A stretch of DNA of 64,000 nt, taken from contig JAQFVV010012405.1 of the NCBI GenBank assembly GCA_028023455.1, positions 10,187,923 to 10,251,922 of the forward strand. The letters run 5' to 3'. Shown here piece by piece: positions 60,672-64,000 of the stretch. This DNA comes from Epiperipatus broadwayi. Its lineage: Eukaryota > Onychophora > Udeonychophora > Euonychophora > Peripatidae. Each line of letters starts with the position of its first letter. Position 1 is the stretch's first letter. The translations under genes were made by a program, and so were the position numbers. The notes under the pieces are model-generated. The model had not been told where the DNA came from. It searched no databases and was given only the letters and a program-made list of their open reading frames with translations.

Positions 60672-61106
60672 ATATACAAAATTAACAAAGTGTATGCCAC
60701 ACTTGAATGAGAAGCTATAAAGATACACAGAAATTATTACACGCTAAGCGCTTTCGAGGTCTTTTGCCTCATATTCATAGCGGTACTGTGAGCTGCAGAA
60801 TGAAAAAATAGGGCAAGGGAAACAAAACAGTATGCAAAGCATATGCAAATGAACTAGATAGTCCAACGTTTGGAGATGTCAAAGCAGGCATCTCGTCTAT
60901 TGATGGAGTTATTATTGCCATTAATAAAATATGCTTCTCTGATTTGTTTTGTTTCCCTTGCCCTATTTTTTCATTCTGCAGCTCACAGTACCACTATGAA
61001 TATGAGGCAAAACACCTCGAAAGCGCTTAGTGTGTAATAATTTCTGTGTATCTTTATAGCTTCTCATTCAAGTGTGGCATACGCTTTGTTAATTTTGTAT
61101 ATTAAA
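60672..61106. repeat. Foldback with about 160-bp arms
   Basis: Arms 60672-60832 and 60950-61106 are near-perfect reverse complements (AACAAAGTGTATGCCACACT, CGCTAAGCGCTTTCGAGG, GAGCTGCAGAATGAAAAAAT, CAAGGGAAACAAAAC). The loop of about 117 bp contains the unrelated GGCATCTCGTCTATTGATGG. The CGCTTTCGAGG...GCCTCATATTCATAG wording resembles 3' UTRs of Penelope-like elements. That is a resemblance only. Confidence 0.85.
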
Positions 61107-61196
61107 TTATCGAATGAGAAGTCTTAAAATCTTTAATACTTTATAACATATATATATAAGCATGCTCTTAATTTTATATATAAAACTTGTTTTGTT

Positions 61197-61200
<4 letters not shown>

Positions 61201-61287
<87 letters not shown>
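61201..61287. repeat. (TA)n microsatellite, about 87 bp, between two elements
   Basis: The longest TA tract in the window. Directly to its left is AAAACTTGTTTTGTTTTTC (61182-61200), the same terminal word as the family B elements. Directly to its right a truncated LINE begins. Confidence 0.95.
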
Positions 61288-61291
<4 letters not shown>

Positions 61292-61315
61292 AGAAATACA
61301 AATAGACAGTTATAT

Positions 61316-61573
61316 ATGGTTTGTATAGATATAGAGAAGGTATATGATAGAGAAAATAGAAATAGATTATGGTTAAGTCTAGTAAATTTGGCAATGGATA
61401 GAATGTTAGTGGATATTATTAAAAAATTATATGAAAATAATTACTACATGTATCAATTAGGGAATATAGAACCAGTTAAAGTTAAAAATGGGCTAAGGCA
61501 AGGATATCCTATGTCACCTATTTTGTTTTTCTTGTATTTAAGAGAAATAGAGAGAGCAATAGAAAGATCATGA
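61316..61573 (+). pseudogene. Reverse transcriptase fragment (motifs A and B)
   Basis: An open frame of 85 residues. Residues 2-16 hold the motif A region with the catalytic Asp (IDIEKVYD), and 59-76 hold motif B (GLRQGYPMSPILFFLYLR), where a conserved Cys is changed to Tyr. A TGA follows ERS. The preceding 30 bp extend the frame without a start codon, consistent with 5' truncation. Confidence 0.65.
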
Positions 61574-61621
61574 AGAGAGATAGAAATAACATTAATAGGT
61601 GACAAGGGAGTATATACATTA

Positions 61622-62092
61622 TTGGGACTTTTATTTGATGTTTTCTTGTGCACAGAAAGAAGGGAAGATATGAAAGTTATGATGAGGAAATGCACAAGGG
61701 TGGGTAAAGGGATGGGGATTAAATTTAGTGAAGAAAAATCGAAAATAATGATGATTAATACTGGGGAAAGAAAAGACAAAGAATTTTTATTGTGGGATAT
61801 AAAGTAAGGGGTAATGAATAGGTATAACTATTTGGGAATCATCTTAAGTAATCAGAGAAATTGCTTGGATGAATGGGAGAAAAAATTGATAAATGAAACA
61901 AAGAAAAAAAAGAGACTGATAAAGAAATTAACAGTGTTTTCATATAATAAATATGATGTAGCTAGAATTTTATGGAAGGAAGAGGTAGTAGCAGGATTAA
62001 TATATGGTAATGATGTGTTACGTATTAGTAAAAGGGCTGTTAGATTACTTAGAAAAAGTACAAACAGAAGTAGGAAGGCATGCATTAGATGA
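61622..62092 (+). pseudogene. LINE RT thumb and connector region, one stop
   Basis: Frames 61622-61807 and 61814-62092 are in the same phase and separated only by a TAA followed by GGG. Wording such as REDMKVMMRKC, MGIKFSEEKSK, YNYLGIIL and YDVARILWKEEVVAGLIYGNDVL matches the segment after the catalytic site in the same LINE clade. A TGA at 62091 is followed by further broken reading. Confidence 0.6.
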
Positions 62093-62979
62093 AAATATGT
62101 GGACAGCATAGGAGGCAATACAAGGAGAAATGGGATGGTCAAGTTTTATATGAGAGATGTAAAAAAGCAAAATGAAAATGTTCCATAGATTCCAGTTTAT
62201 GGATAATTAGAGAATAGCCAAAGTAGTGTTTAATTGGGTTATGTGGCAGACAACAAAATGGATGAGAAAAGTAGTAAGGTATGCAGAAGATTTGGATAAA
62301 TAATTTATGTCAGTATACTTATACAAAATATGGGATGATTGTGTTAAAATAATTGTTGAGTGTTATAATGGCAAAAAAATGGGTTAGAAGAATATATGCA
62401 TTAATAAAGAATAGGAAGTTGGAGAGATGGAGACCTAATATGAAAAATAAAAATAGTTTAAATATATATAGAAATAAACAGAATATTGGGTGCAAGTTCA
62501 TTTATAATAATAGCAAGGAAAGTAGATTACTGTTTAAAGCTCAAACATGATCTTTAGCAATGAGGGAATATACACATAAATGGAAAAATGTGGGTGATTT
62601 AGTCTGCAAATTGTATAAGGAAGGCATAGAATATATTAGGCAACTGTTAATGAATGTAAATGCCTGAAAAAAAGAAAGGGTACAAATAATGAAGTTGTGG
62701 AGTAATAAATATAAACAGAGGGATTATACAGGAAATGGATTATTGGTTTTTATGCTGGGTGTGGGAAAAGATAAAAGGTATTTAAATATAAAGGCTATGG
62801 AGTTGACAAGGATTATGTTGTAAAAATGGGATGGAGCAGGGTAGAGAAGAATATAGGAAAAATTTAGGGTAAGGCAATGGAAAGGGATGATAAAGTGGCC
62901 AACAGGTTTCTCTTGGTATAGTGGCAGAGATCACAGTACATCCCATCATATCATATCGATTACTGTTTTAAAGGGTAAT

Positions 62980-63280
62980 CTTACCACAATTAGTAAATAT
63001 TAATATTGGAAAAATTAAATTATAATTAACAAATAAATTTAAAACAAATGCCAATTTTTTTCTAAAGCTCATAAAGCACTTCTCAGTTGTATGGCCGAAA
63101 AAGAAATTATTGAACTAATGTAAAACTACATATTTTTACAAAGAAAGCAACTTTAACAATAAAGTAATTTCAATTTTTTTTTTAAACTTAGTACAAGTAC
63201 TGATTAAATCTACAGTAGTAAAATAAATTACAAAACTAATGTAAAAACACTTATTAATACAAATATAAATGATAACAAAA
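62980..63280. repeat. Tandem repeat, about 120-bp unit (left part)
   Basis: The words AAATTA..AAACTAATGTAAAA, TTTTTACAAA/TTAATACAAA and TCAATTTTTTT recur at about 63108 and 63229 with divergence. Related copies lie at 63870-63990, beyond the foldback. Confidence 0.55.
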
Positions 63281-63282
63281 CT

Positions 63283-63756
63283 AGGAAATTATCACCCCTC
63301 TACACATGTGTTATATAGATTTAAATGGTTAAAGAATACTCTCTTTTCTAAATACAAGATAAAGTCTTTTGAAAAGATGAAACTATCTCAATATTTTAAC
63401 CTAAGCATATATGTATAGGCAAATCTTAAGGATTTACAAATAACAGCATGAAAATCTCAAGTAATCACTTTGAATTCAAGTCCCTATGGCTTATAATTGA
63501 TGTTTATGAAATGTTTACAATTTACTGCACATCACTATTAGATGTAATATTAAACATATATATGAGATATTTATTTATTTAGCACTGAGTGCTTACACTC
63601 ATTTCTAAATGCTTAAGATTTGCCTATAAATATATGCTTAGGTAAAAAAGTTAAGATGGATTCATATAATCTTTTCAAAAGACTTCATCCTATGTTTAGA
63701 AAGGCGAGAATTCCTTAAGTGTTGAAATCTATACAGTGGATGTGTAGAGGGATGAT
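63283..63756. repeat. Foldback splitting a tandem repeat
   Basis: Arms about 63283-63440 and 63600-63756 are reverse complements with moderate divergence (TTATCACCCCTCTACACAT/ATGTGTAGAGGGATGATT, GCATATATGTATAGGCAAAT/ATTTGCCTATAAATATATGC). The loop is about 160 bp. The same tandem repeat type flanks both sides, so the foldback probably inserted into it. Confidence 0.75.
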
Positions 63757-63789
63757 TCCATAATGATTGTTACAAATTAAAAACACAGT

Positions 63790-64000
63790 GCTAGATGAAT
63801 AAGTAACTCATACATATACAATTATAAATTTAATAGCAGTATTTATTAAATGTGAACAAGCAAAATAAATTAATAAACTAATATAATAATGTATTACTAC
63901 AAATAAAATTAAAACATTTCAATTTTTATCAAAAATTAATACAAATAGTTATCAAATGTAAGTCAGAACATGTTAAAACAACATATCAAAAAAAAAAAAA
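63790..64000. repeat. Tandem repeat, right part, to the window edge
   Basis: Further diverged units (AAAATAAATTAATAAACTAA, TACTACAAATAAAATTAAAA, TCAATTTTTATC) end in an A run at the window edge. Confidence 0.5.

Larger units (their letters stand above)
61288..62960 (+). mobile_element. 5'-truncated LINE, inactive
   Basis: It begins within the reverse transcriptase immediately after the TA tract. Frames: 61316-61573 (motif A CIDIEKVYDRENR; motif B LRQGYPMSPILFFLYL), 61622-61807, 61814-62092, then broken reading to about 62830. The catalytic YADD block is replaced by LLFDVFLCTE (about 61625-61654), so both essential aspartates are not in place. Downstream MGIKFSEEKSKIMMIN and YNYLGI keep the usual RT thumb wording. 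A C-terminal VCKLYKEGIEYIRQLL stretch (about 62603-62650) is a degraded zinc finger. The last 150 bp match the 52507-53165 copy. Confidence 0.75.

Noticed and set aside
61107-61394. 95-residue minus-strand ORF
   Set aside because: It reads through the (TA)n tract as alternating Tyr/Ile and has no independent support.

Overview
The window looks like non-genic, repeat-dominated nuclear DNA from an AT-rich animal genome, most likely an invertebrate. The evidence is the very low GC content, long (TA)n and (ATT)n tracts, a Penelope-like element, several non-LTR retrotransposons, an hAT-type miniature element and an LTR retrotransposon. I found no convincing host protein gene, no rRNA, no functional tRNA and no CRISPR array. 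I cannot name the species from sequence alone.

Layout. Positions 1-3600 are AT-rich with no recognisable gene. At 3633-4370 a Penelope-like element 3' fragment with a GIY-YIG endonuclease ORF (minus strand) ends in about 150 bp of (ATT)n. From 4595 to 11600 there is a cluster of foldback elements (family A) built from related arms. A second foldback/tandem family (B) lies at 15531-16905. A retroposed tRNA-like sequence with an A-rich tail and target-site duplication lies at 18316-18455, and an hAT MITE at 19941-20401. A nearly full-length but dead APE-type LINE covers about 20900-25510. AT-rich filler and a foldback (family C) follow.

The most striking object is a nested LTR retrotransposon at 33313-47522. 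It has two LTRs of about 3 kb in the same orientation (A, 33313-39542; B, 44514-47522), both flanked externally by ATAT. The internal region of about 5 kb carries a degraded lysine/glutamate-rich coiled-coil (Gag-like) stretch and a piece resembling the end of a retroelement RNase H, both on the minus strand, plus a degenerate tandem array next to LTR B. LTR A is interrupted by a second, 2588-bp TG...CA solo LTR with an ATAT duplication (36655-39242) and by a 550-bp segment of family D. LTR B lacks both and serves as an empty-site reference.

From 47.6 kb to the end come further family A, B, C and D copies, a third LTR-like start at 48701, two copies of one LINE family's 3' end (52507-53165 minus; 61288-62960 plus), a second decayed LINE (55090-56400 plus), several near-perfect foldbacks (57018-57240, 57719-58184, 60672-61106, 63283-63756), and a tandem repeat of about 120 bp at the right edge.

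The elements do not form a pathway. They record successive insertions, and many (TA)n tracts lie exactly at element ends. All identifications are by eye from motifs. Family assignments are marked as inference where they are.
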